Source: Sceloporus undulatus
Lineage: Eukaryota > Chordata > Lepidosauria > Squamata > Phrynosomatidae
Direction: 5' to 3'
Length of the DNA: 64,000 nt
Assembly: GCF_019175285.1 (NCBI RefSeq)
Contig: NC_056524.1
Location: 7,986,945-8,050,944, forward strand
Shown piece by piece: positions 9,756 through 40,770 of the stretch; the first letter of the stretch is position 1; every line of letters starts with the position of its first letter. Both the position numbers and the translations under genes were made by a program. The notes under the pieces were generated by a model. The model was not told the DNA's origin. It made no database searches and saw only the letters and a list, made by a program, of their open reading frames with translations.

Positions 9756-11738
9756 AAAACACACATTAGACTATGCAAGCAACGGCTTTCTCATGTGGCT
9801 GCCAGCAAACCGTATACATTGATAGACTACCCCTAATTCCTCCATTAGGGAGCAAACTGCAGGAAATTCATATCATATCCATATTAGGTTCTTACCAGAG
9901 GATATGTCCTCAAAAGAGACCCTGGCTGTTGCTAAATTTCTTTCAGAGGCAGCCAGGATCAGAGCTCTGCAAGTACTAGTAAAAAGCCAGATGTGACTGC
10001 CTTACTTTCTGATTTAGTTTTTTAAACATTCTGTCTATACTTGTTTCATATTTTTATGTATTATGTTTCAATTTTATGTCATTATGTTTTATTTTTATGC
10101 ACTATTTATTGGATCTTTGGATCATAATAAAGGATCTTGACTTGATGTATTATGTAGCTCTTATAATAGATACAGGTTGAGTCTCCTTTATTCGCCTTAG
10201 GGCCATCATAAGTCAGAAACAAATTGAAGGCACACAACAACAGACCTTCCCACATACTCAGCCGGAGGCAGTGTGGAGGTGTCATCTGGATATTCCACCT
10301 CCCATCTTCTCAGTCAGTGGTATGGATGGCCTTGCAGTCTGCCTATAAAATTCCCAGGAGGTGGGGTGACAGGGTGGTGTTGGAGGGAACCAACCCATTG
10401 GTTCAAGATGAGGATAGATGTTTTGAACTTTAAAAACCTCTTTGGTATCTCAGAAAACAGGCAGGGCAGGTGCAAGATACCAGAGACACAGAGACAAATG
10501 TTTTAAAAGGTGTCAACAAATATTCAGGTCATGCTGCACTGGGTATTCAGTAGGTTTGTGCCATCCTAAAAAAAGAAGGGTACAGAGGTCAAGATCTGCA
10601 AATAAGGGAGGTCTATTTGATCAGGCAGCTTCACCAAAACTGTGGCTGTCAGTGCCAGGTTAGCATTTCAGGAGCAACTGCTGCTGCTTTGGACATTTAA
10701 AGATGGTTCCTGTTGTTCAAGGCAGAAAAGTTAGTTGTAAGAGCAGTTTTTTGGACACCAAACACTTCACTGGATCAAAAAGTATCCACATTGTGTGGAT
10801 GTGCCTGTTTGTCCACATGCACATTGCACTACAATGGTCTTTTGTAAGCAGGGTTGGGGAAAAAGTTTAAAACATCAAATCCCACAGGCTTTTGTTGTTG
10901 TTGTTTTGGTTTAAACCGATGGTCCTGTGTAAATATCCATTTATCTGAAATTATGGGGAACTGAACATAGGACATTCTACACATGAAACACATTCTGCTT
11001 AGTGTCTCTCTTCTAGAGGATATGACTGTCTAGAGAAAAGGAGGTGGATTGAAAAATCTCAGGCTGAAACTTAGCTGGTGAGACACCTGGGATTTCAACA
11101 AGCCAGAAGGATTCTTAGCACTCAAGTTTATATTTCCTCTACAGATCTTCTCAAAATGGCAAGAGGAAATAAAGGCACATCTCTTCCAGTCACCATTTTG
11201 TGAGTGACTGCAGACATTTTGAGAGTTTGTGGGGCTATTTTCACATGTTTTCATATGTTTGGGGAACTTGCTGAGTAGTTTTAGGGCAGAAATTGCAACA
11301 TTTTTTTTAAAATATGGTCCATATTTGCCCACGATTAGATTAGAGAATCCAATCAATAGATGAGAGATTATGGTTCAAATCCCTACAGAGCTATAAAGTC
11401 AACTGGGAGACCTTTAACCAACCTCTCAATCCCTCCCTCTCTTCCTCCTTTTCTTGTTCAGTTTGACAAACCTCAGAGGGCTGTTGAGAATATAAGTAGG
11501 GAACAGGAACTATGTGCATCATTTTGAGCAATATGGAGGAAAATGGAAAACAAATGTAAATAATAAATAATACATCTGGCAACCAAATGCTTTTGGGAAG
11601 CACATAAATGAGGCATGAAGATAATAGCATAACCCACTATGACTCCCCAGAAACTAATTCAGTAGCAGAACACCCGGAGGATGTAGACACACTTCTTGGC
11701 TGTGCCACTTATTTGTTCTTATTTGCTATCCCACTAGC
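9756..11738. other. Intergenic, no gene recognised
   Basis: About 2 kb without a supported gene. A chimeric fragment at about 10172-10243 joins a Tigger4-like end (acaggttgagtctcc) to the 3' tail of a Sauria SINE. The rest, including several frames of 60-110 codons, shows no recognisable domain. Confidence 0.4.
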
Positions 11739-11739
11739 T

Positions 11740-12035
11740 CCAACATACAGTGACTCTTTGAAAGAAAGACCTCCAAGAGCCTCAGTCTTTAACAGCCCTG
11801 CTCAGACCTTGCAAACTCATAGCTGAGTGAATCAATCCATCCATAATGCGGTTCTCCTCTACTCCTTCCACTTTACCCAGCACTGTCTTTTCTAACAAGT
11901 CATGCCATCTCCTGATAATTTCAAATTACAACAGCCTAAATGTTCTCATTTTGGCTTCTAGGGAGAGTTCCAGCTCAGTTTGCTTTCTGACACATATCTT
12001 GGTCTTTCTGGCAGTACAAAAAGACTGCTACTGAT
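11740..12035 (-). mobile_element. RTE-BovB LINE fragment (antisense)
   Basis: The blocks ccttccactttaccc, caagtcatgccatctcctg and ggcttctagggagagttcc match the antisense 3' coding end of BovB, as in the copy at 17921-18310. It lies just beyond the NDUFC2 3' end. Confidence 0.6.
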
Positions 12036-12171
12036 AGGAACCATTTAACACCATGTCCTCTTGGACCTACTGGCACATCTTGTGGCAGCAAAGTCCATGA
12101 ATCAATAAAAGCTGACCTGAGAAATTTGCACCCTCTCCTCCCCAACCCCAAGATAATAAAAGCAGACTGTA

Positions 12172-12177
12172 TTTATT
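12172..12177 (-). terminator. NDUFC2: NDUFC2 poly(A) signal
   Basis: TTTATT on the + strand is AATAAA on the - strand, about 120 bases past the NDUFC2 stop at 12297. This gives a short 3'UTR ending near 12155. Confidence 0.55.
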
Positions 12178-12296
12178 CATAGTTTTAATGATAAGATTGC
12201 AGCCCATATTTAGATCAGATATTCTGTCCTAAATGCTGACATACATTTTGTGCAAGTCCACACACAAGATGGAAGGAGACACACTTCACAAAGTCT

Positions 12297-15200
12297 TCAG
12301 CGAACTGGGTGGAAGTCCTCCAGTACTTCTGCCATGGTTTTCTTATCTATCAAAAGAAGAGGAAATGCTAATAAAAAAAGCCAGCTGGTATGAAATTTAC
12401 AAAGTGTTGACCACAGTATATAATCCTGACCCCAAATCCTATGTCAGTCTTAAATTTTGCACATAACAACATGGAGTGGGACATCTTCCTCCAATGTAGT
12501 CCCTTTCAGAACTGCTGTGCTACAACTCCCCTTATCTTCGATCAGCATGGGCCATTCTGCCTGTCAGATAGAACTAGGATGTTCCATGGTTATATGGATT
12601 TACTGAAAACATGGTGACAGGCAGATTCCTCCACTCACAACATTTGCAAGGGCTAATATGCTGGTTACAGGAGGGGATCAGGTCTAGATTCAATATGCTC
12701 CAGTCTGTGTTTCTCTCCCCAGTTTGAGAACCCTAAGCATTATTCATTCTAGATGTGACTGCATATTCATGTTTTTCCTATCATCCCATGGTATTTTCAT
12801 GCTCTGGAACATGCTTCAAACAAACTTCATTTATATACCGCTTCATACCGCCTAAGCAGTGTCTAAGCGGTTTACAACTGTAAGCTAATTTGCCCCCAAC
12901 AATCTGGGTACTCATTTTAGCGACCTCCTTGGAAGGACGCAAGCCTGAGTCAAGCTTGAGCCCCTTTCCTGGTCTTGAACTCTTTGTCATATATTTATGC
13001 AATATTTGCCAGTATGGGCCTCTAAACCTTGATTATGATTGAACTACAAGTTTCTTGAGCTGCTTGCTGAAAGCCTTACAAGATGCAGTAAAGTTCTGGA
13101 AAATACCTGCTATGTCTGTTACAAATTAAGTATAACTCTATATTGAGAACAGTTTGATGATCCTCCTGGCTTGAGATCCTCCAGAGTCATGGAAAAAGCA
13201 TTTCATTGTAAAGGTCAGTTTCTCAACAACTTCAAAATCTGAACTATGAAGCTGGTTTGCTGAGAAATTACCACAGTTGGCATGAAATCATCACTCCTCA
13301 TATGAGCAGCATTATAAGCAAAAGCAACTGACAACAAGCCAGGACAATTTAATAGTTTGTTGACTAGGATGCTAGGATACCAGGGTTCAAATCACTGCTC
13401 ACCCATGGCAACCCACTGGGCGACTTTGGGCAAGTCACACTTTCTAAGAATTGGAAGAGGGCCATGGTAAATCTCCTCTGAAGAAATCTTGCCAACAAAA
13501 ATCCAGGTGAGGGTCACCATAAATTGAAGTCGACTTGATGGCACAGAACAAAAACAAAAAACAACTGAAGTCCTGAATGTTGAGGTGGAACCTCTTTTCC
13601 TATAGTTTGCATCTATTGTTTCGGGTCCTGATCTCTGGAGGTGCAGAAAACAAGCTTGCTCCATTCTCAATATGACACCCCTTCAAATACTTAAACAGGT
13701 CTGTCATATCACCTCTTAACCTTCTCTTCTCCAGGCTAAACATCCCCAGCTCCCTAAGTCCCTCCTCATAAGGCATGATTTCCAGATCCTTCACCATTTT
13801 AGTCGCCCTCCTCTGGACATGCTCCAGCTTCCCAACATCCTTTTTTAATTGTGGTAACGAGAACTGGACACAATATTCCAAGCGAGGCCTGACCAAAGCA
13901 GAATAGAAAGGCACTAATACTTCCCTCGATCTAGATACTGTACTATACTTCTATTGATGCAGCCTAGAATCATGTTGACTTGTTTAGCTGCCGCATCACA
14001 CTGTTGACTCATGTTCAACTTGTGGTATACTTGGACTCCTAGGTCCCTTTCACATGTAGTCTTGTGGGAAGCTCACAACCAGGGCATGAGCTGGTAGTCC
14101 TGACTGGTTAATCTCCCCATGGAGGCAAGTCTGCTTAAAACCATTTCACATAATAAAGTACCTATTTCCTTAAAGTCTTCAGGGTGGTGCCTTATGTACT
14201 CAAACAACTCTCTGTCCCTCCTTGCGTAGACGTAACTGGACCGTCTAACAAGGTAGTGGCCAAGGTAAAAGCCCACAGAAGCCCACAGGAGTTGCCGATG
14301 GACACCTGGAATACAACAAATAAAGAGTGAGAAATAGCTAGTAGACATCTGAACACAGCATTTCAAGTGTTCCGTCCCATTTATTTATGTAGCTGACCTG
14401 AGTCCCACTATTGGGAGAAATGTGGAGTATAAGCAAATAACAATAATACTTCACCTATCACTAGCACCTGAGCCTCAGCAATACAGTTGTCCCTCCATAT
14501 TCACTAGGGTTAGGGGAACAAGGCCCCCATGAATATGGAAAAACCGCAAATAACAAAAACACTGTTTTTACCTGAGAGGACACCTCTCTAGGAATCTCTA
14601 GGTCCTCCAATGCAACTCTGTGGTCACTGTCCAACATACACTGACCATAGAATAGCACTGGAGTAGCTACAAATGGTCTTTCAGTGCAATTTTTAGTTAA
14701 AGTTGACTACGGAGTTGCACTGGAGGATCTAGACAGTCCTAAAGAGAACGTATTAATGAAACCCGTGAATAATCAAAGCTGAAAATATGGAGGGATGATT
14801 GTATAATGAATGTTTCATAATACGAAGCTCTAGATTCATTTGCAATTGTCCCATTTGACCAGCCCTGAATGAAATGTTCTTCTGTTTCCCTCCCTTCTCT
14901 CCTTAGGTGCATCTATACTGCACAAATAATGCAGTTTGACACCACTTTAAGTGCTGTTGCTCCAGCCTATGGAATCCTGGGATTTGTAGTTAGCCTTCTC
15001 TGCCAAGAAAGCTGGTGTTTCATAAACCTACAAATCCCAGGAGTTTGTAGGGTGGAGCCAGTGGAGTCAAAACGGTGTCAAATTGCATTATTTCAACAGT
15101 GCAAACGCATCCCTTATATTCACATTCCTCCCTGGCCCCATATTTGTAAAATTCCTTCATCCAGAATGGGGAACTTTTATCCAGTCTAATAATAAAGTTG

Positions 15201-16477
15201 CTATGAGGATTTGCAGAGAAGTAATAAATTATGTCAGACAGAGAGGTATAGTAGCAGGACTACAACTCTGGGCAAAGGGTACAAACCCTGGCTTGGCCAC
15301 GTAAACCCATTGGGTGACCTTGGGTAAGTCACACTTTCTCAGCCTCTGGGGAAGGCAAAGCTGAGCCCCTCTGAAGAGTCTTGCCAAGAAAACCCCCTGC
15401 TTGGGTCGCCATAAGTTGTCAACAACAAGAGTGTGGTGTAGTGNNNNNNNNNNGCTTCAATGTTGGATTACAACTCTGGAGACCAAGGTTCGAATCGCAG
15501 TGCGGCCATGAAAACCCACAATCATAAAAGCTACAAGTTGAGCCTCCTGTATCCAAAGTGCTTTGGAACAGAAGCGTTTTGGATTTCAGATTCATTGGGA
15601 TTTTGGCATAGCTGCATTTGCCTGTATGTCCATAATGAGGCCTTGTGGGGAGACACAATTCACTTATGTATGACATAGGCCTTATTATACACACAGCCTG
15701 TGCGTCATTGTATGCAATACTTTAAATAATGTTGTGCACATGACAAAGTTTGTGTATGGAAACACGGGAAAGCAAAAGTGTCACTATCCTGGTCACTGAA
15801 CCTCAACAATCATACAACCCTGGTGTAGTGGCTTGAGTCTTGGGCTCCGGAGACCTGGGTTCGAATCCTCTCTGCTCTGCCATGAAACCCACTGGATGAC
15901 TTTGGGAAAGTCGCACTCTCTCAGCCTCATGGGAAGGAAGGAAGGAAGGCCAGGGCAAGCCTCCTCCGGACAAATCTGGCCAAGAAAAGCCCAGGGGAGG
16001 GTGGCCGTAACTTGGAAACGATTTTAAGCAGGCACACCACAACAACAACAACAAGAGAGTGTGGTGTAGTGGTTTGAGCTCAGTTCCTGGCGGTGATAGA
16101 TTTGCCGCAGGATCTCCATAAACTGGAAGCAGAACAGCAACTGCGGCCAAAGGGGGAGAAGCCAACTGGCAGCCCTTGCCCAGAGGGAGACCATACTTGC
16201 CCATAGAGAGCCACGGGGATCTAGCCCCCACCATCCCCTATGGGCCTCCCAATGGGCAAGCCTTCCCCGACGCAGCCGGCAGCACAGCCCCTGAGCATGC
16301 ACAGAGCGCCCGCCGGGGCCGGGACGGACCTGCGGCCAGGGCGGGCCTCCTGTTGGCGGCGTTCTCGAACAGGGCCCCGAACCATCCCATGAAGGCCCCC
16401 CAGACGGAGCCGTGGTTGAGCAGCGGAGGCGGCGGCAGCGAGCGGGCCTCGTCCGGGAGGCGCAGGTAGAAGCTCAT
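12297..16477 (-). CDS. NDUFC2: NDUFC2, complex I subunit (B14.5b), three exons
   Basis: An accessory subunit of mitochondrial NADH:ubiquinone oxidoreductase, placed in the membrane arm. Coding exons are 16330-16477, 14162-14305 and 12297-12346, all with GT-AG junctions in phase 1 and total 342 bases (113 aa plus stop; human 119). Exon 1 gives [20 protein letters not shown], matching human [14 protein letters not shown]. It also holds a first hydrophobic stretch (about 26-40) and NRRPALAAG. Exon 2 gives [19 protein letters not shown] (second membrane segment) and [16 protein letters not shown]. Exon 3 gives [16 protein letters not shown], matching human DKKTYGEIFEKFHPIR. The frame stays open upstream of the chosen ATG, but this ATG has a strong context (gcggccatga) and aligns with the family. 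Intron 2 holds a Sauria SINE and a CR1; intron 1 is packed with SINEs and MITEs. Confidence 0.93.
12815..12990. repeat. Unclassified repeat (copy 1 of 2)
   Basis: The blocks tatataccgcttcata, taagcggtttacaa, gggtactcattttagcgacc and gagtcaagcttgagccc recur at 58912-59160. The family is widespread in squamates; the class is not known to me. Confidence 0.55.
13345..13570 (+). mobile_element. Sauria SINE in NDUFC2 intron 2
   Basis: It shows gggttcaaatcactgctc, gggcaagtcacac and a tail gtcgacttgatggcac close to the BovB consensus. It ends in an A-rich run against the CR1 fragment. Confidence 0.75.
13571..14062 (-). mobile_element. CR1 LINE 3' end (antisense) in NDUFC2 intron 2
   Basis: On the - strand it encodes a CR1 ORF2 C-terminal piece ([44 protein letters not shown]). 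It ends about 100 bases before NDUFC2 exon 2. The copy is 5' truncated. Confidence 0.85.
14484..14801. mobile_element. Tc1/mariner-type MITE with internal palindrome
   Basis: Ends cagttgtccctccatattc and gaaaatatggagggatgattg are inverted and flanked by TA on both sides. Inside is the palindromic theme aggtcctccaatgcaactct / agttgcactggaggat shared with 40508, 50459 and 52565. It sits in NDUFC2 intron 1. Confidence 0.75.
14904..15118. mobile_element. Palindromic MITE (about 215 bp)
   Basis: Inverted arms ataatgcagtttgacacc and ggtgtcaaattgcattat, with inner pair atcctgggatttgtag and ctacaaatcccagga. Confidence 0.85.
15236..15430 (+). mobile_element. Sauria SINE
   Basis: It shows the box gggtaagtcacactttctcagcct, ttgccaagaaaacccc, gggtcgccataagttgtc and terminal CAA repeats. 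The head is decayed. Confidence 0.75.
15444..15453. other. Assembly gap (10 N) in a SINE
   Basis: Ten Ns interrupt the head of a second Sauria SINE (gtgtggtgtagtg before, attacaactctggagacc after, to about 15525). The gap is probably short. Confidence 0.9.
15526..15790. mobile_element. Tigger4-like DNA element fragment
   Basis: It starts acaagttgagcctcctgtatcc and continues with tttggatttcagattcat and gcaaaagtgtcactatcct, the same internal order as 6733-7025 in reverse. Confidence 0.55.
15822..16048 (+). mobile_element. Sauria SINE
   Basis: The copy shows gtagtggcttgagtcttggg, gggttcgaatcctctctgc, a small GGAA expansion near 15937, gtggccgtaacttggaaacg and CAA repeats. A second SINE head begins immediately after (16050-16080), a tandem arrangement. 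Confidence 0.8.
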
Positions 16478-16800
16478 GGCCGCAGACTCGAGGCCAGCTT
16501 CCCCCAGACAGACGGCGGCAGCAGCGGCAGCGGCAGCAGCAGCGGTGCCCCGGGCCCAAGGGCAAGGGAGGGTCCGTCCTGCAACGCCGCCCCCGCCCTT
16601 CCCTTCCCTTCCGCGCCTCGGAGACAAAGGTTCCGCCGCCCTTTGGTTCCTCCTCTCTGCTTGGATCCTACTGGGGCAAAATCCATCCATCTCTCCACAT
16701 TCGCTGGGGAAGCCACCAAAAGACACAAACAGACAACAGCAACAACAGCCACAAACACGCCCCAGAGAACCTCTCTAGGGACCCCCAGGGCAGGGCCCCC
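16250..16800 (-). promoter_or_regulatory. NDUFC2: NDUFC2 CpG-rich promoter and exon 1
   Basis: G+C and CpG content rise sharply here against the AT-rich surroundings, and the block covers NDUFC2 exon 1 and the 320 bases upstream of its ATG. It has GC-rich runs and no TATA box that I can see, consistent with a housekeeping promoter. The long frames on both strands in this block reflect lack of stops in GC-rich DNA. Confidence 0.7.
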
Positions 16801-16894
16801 AGCCTCTGCCAAAAGGGGGAACTGAGTCATGATGGAGAAGAAGGGGAAGCCCAAGGCCTTCATGGCCAGCAGGCAGCCATAGCCTTCAGTGGGG

Positions 16895-16990
16895 TTTTTG
16901 GGCCCTGTCTGGGGCCATGTTCTAGAAGGGTCTATGCCTCTCCGGCTATGGGCATCTCCAGAGAGAGGGCTGTGTGTGTCTGAGGTATAG
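16895..16990. repeat. Fragment of unclassified repeat family
   Basis: The blocks ggggtttttgggccctgt and ggccatgttctagaagggt match the family seen at 52722-52960 and, inverted, at 17725-17825. Confidence 0.5.
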
Positions 16991-17447
16991 GGTTTTCTAA
17001 GTACCAAAGAACCCAATCAAATGAATCAGGACAAAACAAGCAAAGCAGCCCTTTCCAATTTATTAATTAGTCTGGCAAAAAGGGCTGTTTTAGAAAATAA
17101 TTAAACCCAGCATATCTTATAAATGAATATAAAAGTTACTTATGATTTAAACTATAAAAACAACCCTGTTATTCTTAACATTGCTCCAGTGTTTTATATA
17201 TTTAGAAACTTAAAGCAAACATGATAAAAAAGTTTATCTAAAGACTCTTTCTTATACTAACTCATATACAGTATAACATTCTCTTTCAGTTAAAGGGCCT
17301 CAGCCTTTGACCTTAAGATTAATCCTTTAAGTGATTTTAAAGTTAAAGGAAAAAAACCTTTTAAGGTTACGCAAAGTATAGCCTTTTGTTCTATTAGATA
17401 TATATTTTGATTATAACAGTATATATGTATATATGTGGATCCTTACC
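16991..17447. other. AT-rich intergenic sequence
   Basis: AT-rich sequence upstream of NDUFC2 with no long frame and no repeat that I can name. Confidence 0.4.
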
Positions 17448-17490
17448 ATCCATCCATCCATCCATCCATCCATCCATCCATCCATCCATA
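17448..17490. repeat. (ATCC)n microsatellite
   Basis: About ten perfect ccat units. Confidence 0.9.
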
Positions 17491-17551
17491 TTAACCTAAT
17501 TATAGCATATAATTTCTACTCTATTCATGTGTTTCTAACTCTTCATTTTCA

Positions 17552-17689
17552 AGATTTAATGTGCAGGTGCAGAATAATCCATTTGTGTGATTCAAAGAAG
17601 ATAGATAGATAGATCGATAGATAGATAGAGAGATTTCTTCTTCTTTGAATCACACAAACAGGTTATTCTGCACCTGCACAGTAAATCTC
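17552..17689. repeat. Hairpin-forming inverted repeat around (GATA)n
   Basis: A left arm at 17552-17600 (with gtgcaggtgcagaataa and gtgtgattcaaagaag) is repeated in inverted form at about 17640-17689 (cttctttgaatcacac, ttattctgcacctgcac). About five mismatches occur over roughly 49 bases. The 39-base loop is mostly a GATA tract. Confidence 0.85.
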
Positions 17690-17870
17690 GGAAACAGAAA
17701 GTTATATATATCCCACTCTTTTCCATGCCAGCCACAGATGCTGGCAAAACATGAGGAATAAACTGTTCCAGAATATGGACACATAGCCCAAAAAACCCAT
17801 GAAAAACTATGGATGTCAGCCAGGAAAGCCCTCAGCTTCACCTGGACAAGTGTTTTCTCTAGCACAACTT
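17690..17870. repeat. Unclassified repeat family, inverted copy
   Basis: The blocks cagccacagatgctggc, ggacacatagcccaaaaaa and aactatggatgtcagcc are the reverse of the unit at 52722-52870. A short piece of the palindromic mariner family (ctagcacaactttatggtcaa) follows. Confidence 0.5.
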
Positions 17871-17920
17871 TATGGTCAACTTCCCACAGAATTGCCCTGG
17901 AGGACCTAGAGATTCTTTTT

Positions 17921-18310
17921 TGTTGTTAGCTGCCTTCAGGTCAATCTTGATTCATGCCGACTCTGTGGCTGAGACATCTCCAAGACTTCCTTTCCTCCAC
18001 TGCTCTGCTCAGGTCCTCTTAAGGTCCTCTGCAAGAGTCCATCCACCTGGCTTTCTTCTCTTTCTACTTCCCTCTACCTTTCCTAGCATTATTGTTTTTC
18101 CCAGTGAGTCATGCATCTTCATGATGTGCCTGAAGTACGACAGCCTCAGTCTAGTCAGGGAGGTTTCTGCCTTGATCTGCTCTAGGACCCATTTGTCTTT
18201 TTGGCTGTCCACAGTATCCTCAGCACTCTTCTCCAGCCCCCATCTCAAATGAATGGGTTTTCTTCCCGTCTCATTTCTCAACTGCCCAACTCTTACATCC
18301 AGGAATCTAG
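17921..18310 (-). mobile_element. RTE-BovB LINE 3' end (antisense)
   Basis: It begins with gttgttagctgccttcaggtc, the reverse of the BovB tail, and on the - strand encodes a BovB-type ORF2 end (LRLSYFRHIMKMHDSLGKTIMLGKVEG). The copy is 5' truncated. Confidence 0.8.
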
Positions 18311-18354
18311 AGAACATATTAATCAAAACCACAAATATTCATATCTGCAAAAGT

Positions 18355-18700
18355 GAAATCTCCAAACGTAGCCGTGTTAATCCAGAATGGGGTTGCTACT
18401 GTGTGCCATCAAGGCGTTTCTGAGTTATGGCGATCCTATCATGAGGTTTTCTTGGCAAGATTTCTTCAGAAGAGGTTCGCTGTTGCCCTCCCCTGAGGCT
18501 GACTTGCCCAATCACCCAGTGGGCTTACATGGCAGAGCTAGGATTTGAACCCTTATCTCAGTCATAGCCTAACGCTCAAACTACTACACACTATGCTGGC
18601 TCTCATAACAGTATGCAAAGGGATCTTGTAGCCCTTTTTAGACTAACTGAAAGAGCTTTCATAGCCTTGAGTCTATATCCTCAGATGCATGGGGTACAGT
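18355..18700. repeat. Unclassified repeat split by a Sauria SINE
   Basis: The left piece (aacgtagccgtgttaatcc) and right piece (gggatcttgtagcccttttt, gagtctatatcctcagatgcat) belong to the family at 7035-7145. An antisense Sauria SINE (about 18386-18606) lies between them. Confidence 0.65.
18386..18606 (-). mobile_element. Sauria SINE (antisense)
   Basis: It shows gttgctactgtgtgccatcaagg at the left, gaggctgacttgcccaatcaccc in the middle and the head actacacactatgctggct at the right. Confidence 0.8.
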
Positions 18701-19180
18701 GGAAAGTCCTGGGCCAAACCTATATAGGAGTCCGTGAGCATGTCCATAGGAATGCAAACCTTTGTGGGTGTGGAGATGAAGTGACAAGTTCAGTTTTAAA
18801 TGCTGTTGGGGGACATGGCAGGAGGATGTTACCTAACGGCAAGGAGAGTACATAACTACGGTATATGAATGAGTATTGGAATATAGTGTAGGAGCCAAAA
18901 AGAGCGTATGATGAATTGCCCAAGAGAGCCCTCATGAGGCTGGGGGTTTAGCTAGTGTAATGTGTGTAGTGTGCCAGGAAACCACTGTCTCTGTTCAACT
19001 CACTGCTGATGGACTACGGCTTTTTGTGGCATGAGAAACAAACATTTTGTAAGCTATCACAGCTAATAAATGTTGAACTGAATCTATTGCTCTATTATAG
19101 ACAATTTGTCTAATCGTCTTTTAAGAACACAAGCAGAAATGCATTGCAAGATACACTTCAATTATTATTTTTCAAACAAG
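18701..19180. other. Intergenic, no gene recognised
   Basis: Sequence between the BovB/SINE cluster and the ALG8 3' end; no supported gene or named repeat. Confidence 0.35.
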
Positions 19181-19199
19181 CAAATATATATAAAAATCT

Positions 19200-19205
19200 T
19201 TTATT
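19200..19205 (-). terminator. ALG8: ALG8 poly(A) signal
   Basis: TTTATT on the + strand reads AATAAA on the - strand, 434 bases past the ALG8 stop. This would give a 3'UTR of about 450 bases. Other A/T-rich signals cannot be excluded. Confidence 0.5.
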
Positions 19206-19638
19206 TACACTCTTCACCATGCATGATTGCAATTTAGCTTCTTTTCTAGAGACCAGGTCTGAAATACCTGTAATCTTATACATGTAATTATAAGCAAGGA
19301 GGTTCATCCATCCATTTAAATTCCAGCAACCAGTATTTGGCACACTCAAACTGAAGATTAAAAAATTATATTAAAAAAATCTTAATTTGAAGTCCTTTTG
19401 TAAACAAGGTTTCTTCCGTCAGATGCCCTCATTTCACACAGAAACTGTCCAAGTTTCTTTAAGTATTTTACAGTCCACTTGCTTCCTTCAAAGCCCTTAA
19501 GGAAACAGGAGCCATTTGTAGAGCAAGATGCAGCATCGATCAATGGACAATGATCCTGAGTGCCAGATACAGCTACAATTTAGCATTGACTAATTTTCTG
19601 AAAGGAGCTCTGTGGACTTGATCCATGTGTAAACATTA

Positions 19639-39887
<20,249 letters not shown>

Positions 39888-40150
39888 TTTGTTCTCCTCC
39901 TCTCCCTCCAAGCCCGGGAAAGGAGGAGGAGAAGCGCGCATGCGCCACAGAAGGGGCGAGCGACGCTAGCTTTGCCGGCTGGCGCTTTTTTTCTTTGTCA
40001 ACGGCCTTTTGAGCCAACGCGCATGCGCAGAGGGGGAAAGGATGGAAACGTCCCGCGCATGCGCTGTTTTTGAATGTTCTGCCTCGTTCACTCATAGGCT
40101 GCTTTTCCAAGCGTTTGGTGGAGGAGAGCAACCCATAGTTGGCTCGTTGG
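39888..40150 (-). promoter_or_regulatory. ALG8: ALG8 promoter with three NRF1-type sites
   Basis: A GC- and CpG-rich block directly upstream of ALG8 exon 1 that ends at the AT microsatellite. It holds three perfect copies of GCGCATGCGC, the NRF1 palindrome, at 39936-39945, 40019-40028 and 40055-40064. No TATA box is seen. Confidence 0.75.
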
Positions 40151-40182
40151 TTTCCATGGGAACGAGTCCCCTCTCTGTAAAC

Positions 40183-40241
40183 AGATATATATATATATAC
40201 ACACACACTCCTCTCTCTCTCTCTTTCTAATGCTCTCTGTG

Positions 40242-40281
<40 letters not shown>

Positions 40282-40460
40282 CACATATTATATATATAAA
40301 ACTATATATATGCACATACATGCATATATCTATAAAACTACACACACATATATATATTATATATATATATAGAAAAATATATACTGTATGTATATATATA
40401 TATACACATACACGTGCATATATGTATATAAAACTACTGTATGTGTATACACACACACAC
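40183..40460. repeat. Compound (TA)n/(CA)n/(CT)n microsatellite
   Basis: Alternating purine-pyrimidine runs over about 280 bases, starting about 120 bases upstream of the last NRF1-type site. Open frames rich in Y, I, H and T here are artefacts of the dinucleotide repeats. Confidence 0.95.
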
Positions 40461-40507
40461 ATTTAAAACTAACACTACACACACAAACATAAAACTCTAG
40501 TACTACA

Positions 40508-40770
40508 CACTTGTCCCTCCACATGTGTGGCTTTGATTATTCACAGGTTTTGTTAATATGTTCTCTCTAGGAACATCTAGGTCCTCCAGCGCAACTCTAT
40601 GGTCAACTTTAACCAAAAGTCACACCGAAGGACCTAGAGGTTCCTAGAGATAGCCCTCCACTCGGCTTTTGTAGCTCCTCCAGTGCAACTCTATGGTCAG
40701 TGTCTGGCAGATGTTGACCACAGAGTTGCACTGGAGGACCTAAGGATTACGGGAGTAGATCCGTTTTGCA
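40508..40770. mobile_element. Tc1/mariner-type MITE with internal palindrome
   Basis: It begins ttgtccctccacatgtgtggc and contains ggtcctccagcgcaactcta and agttgcactggaggacc. The right end is missing or decayed. Confidence 0.65.

Noticed and set aside
12233-12466. 77-codon + strand frame
   Set aside because: It is the shadow of NDUFC2 exon 3, which is read on the other strand with a good acceptor and human-like DKKT...FHPVR.
15803-16234. 143-codon - strand frame
   Set aside because: It covers an antisense reading of a Sauria SINE and the start of NDUFC2 intron 1.
16238-17016. Several frames of 100-180 codons on both strands around the NDUFC2 promoter
   Set aside because: They lie in a CpG-rich block where stops are rare. 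Only the part from 16477 down to 16330 (NDUFC2 exon 1) has homology.
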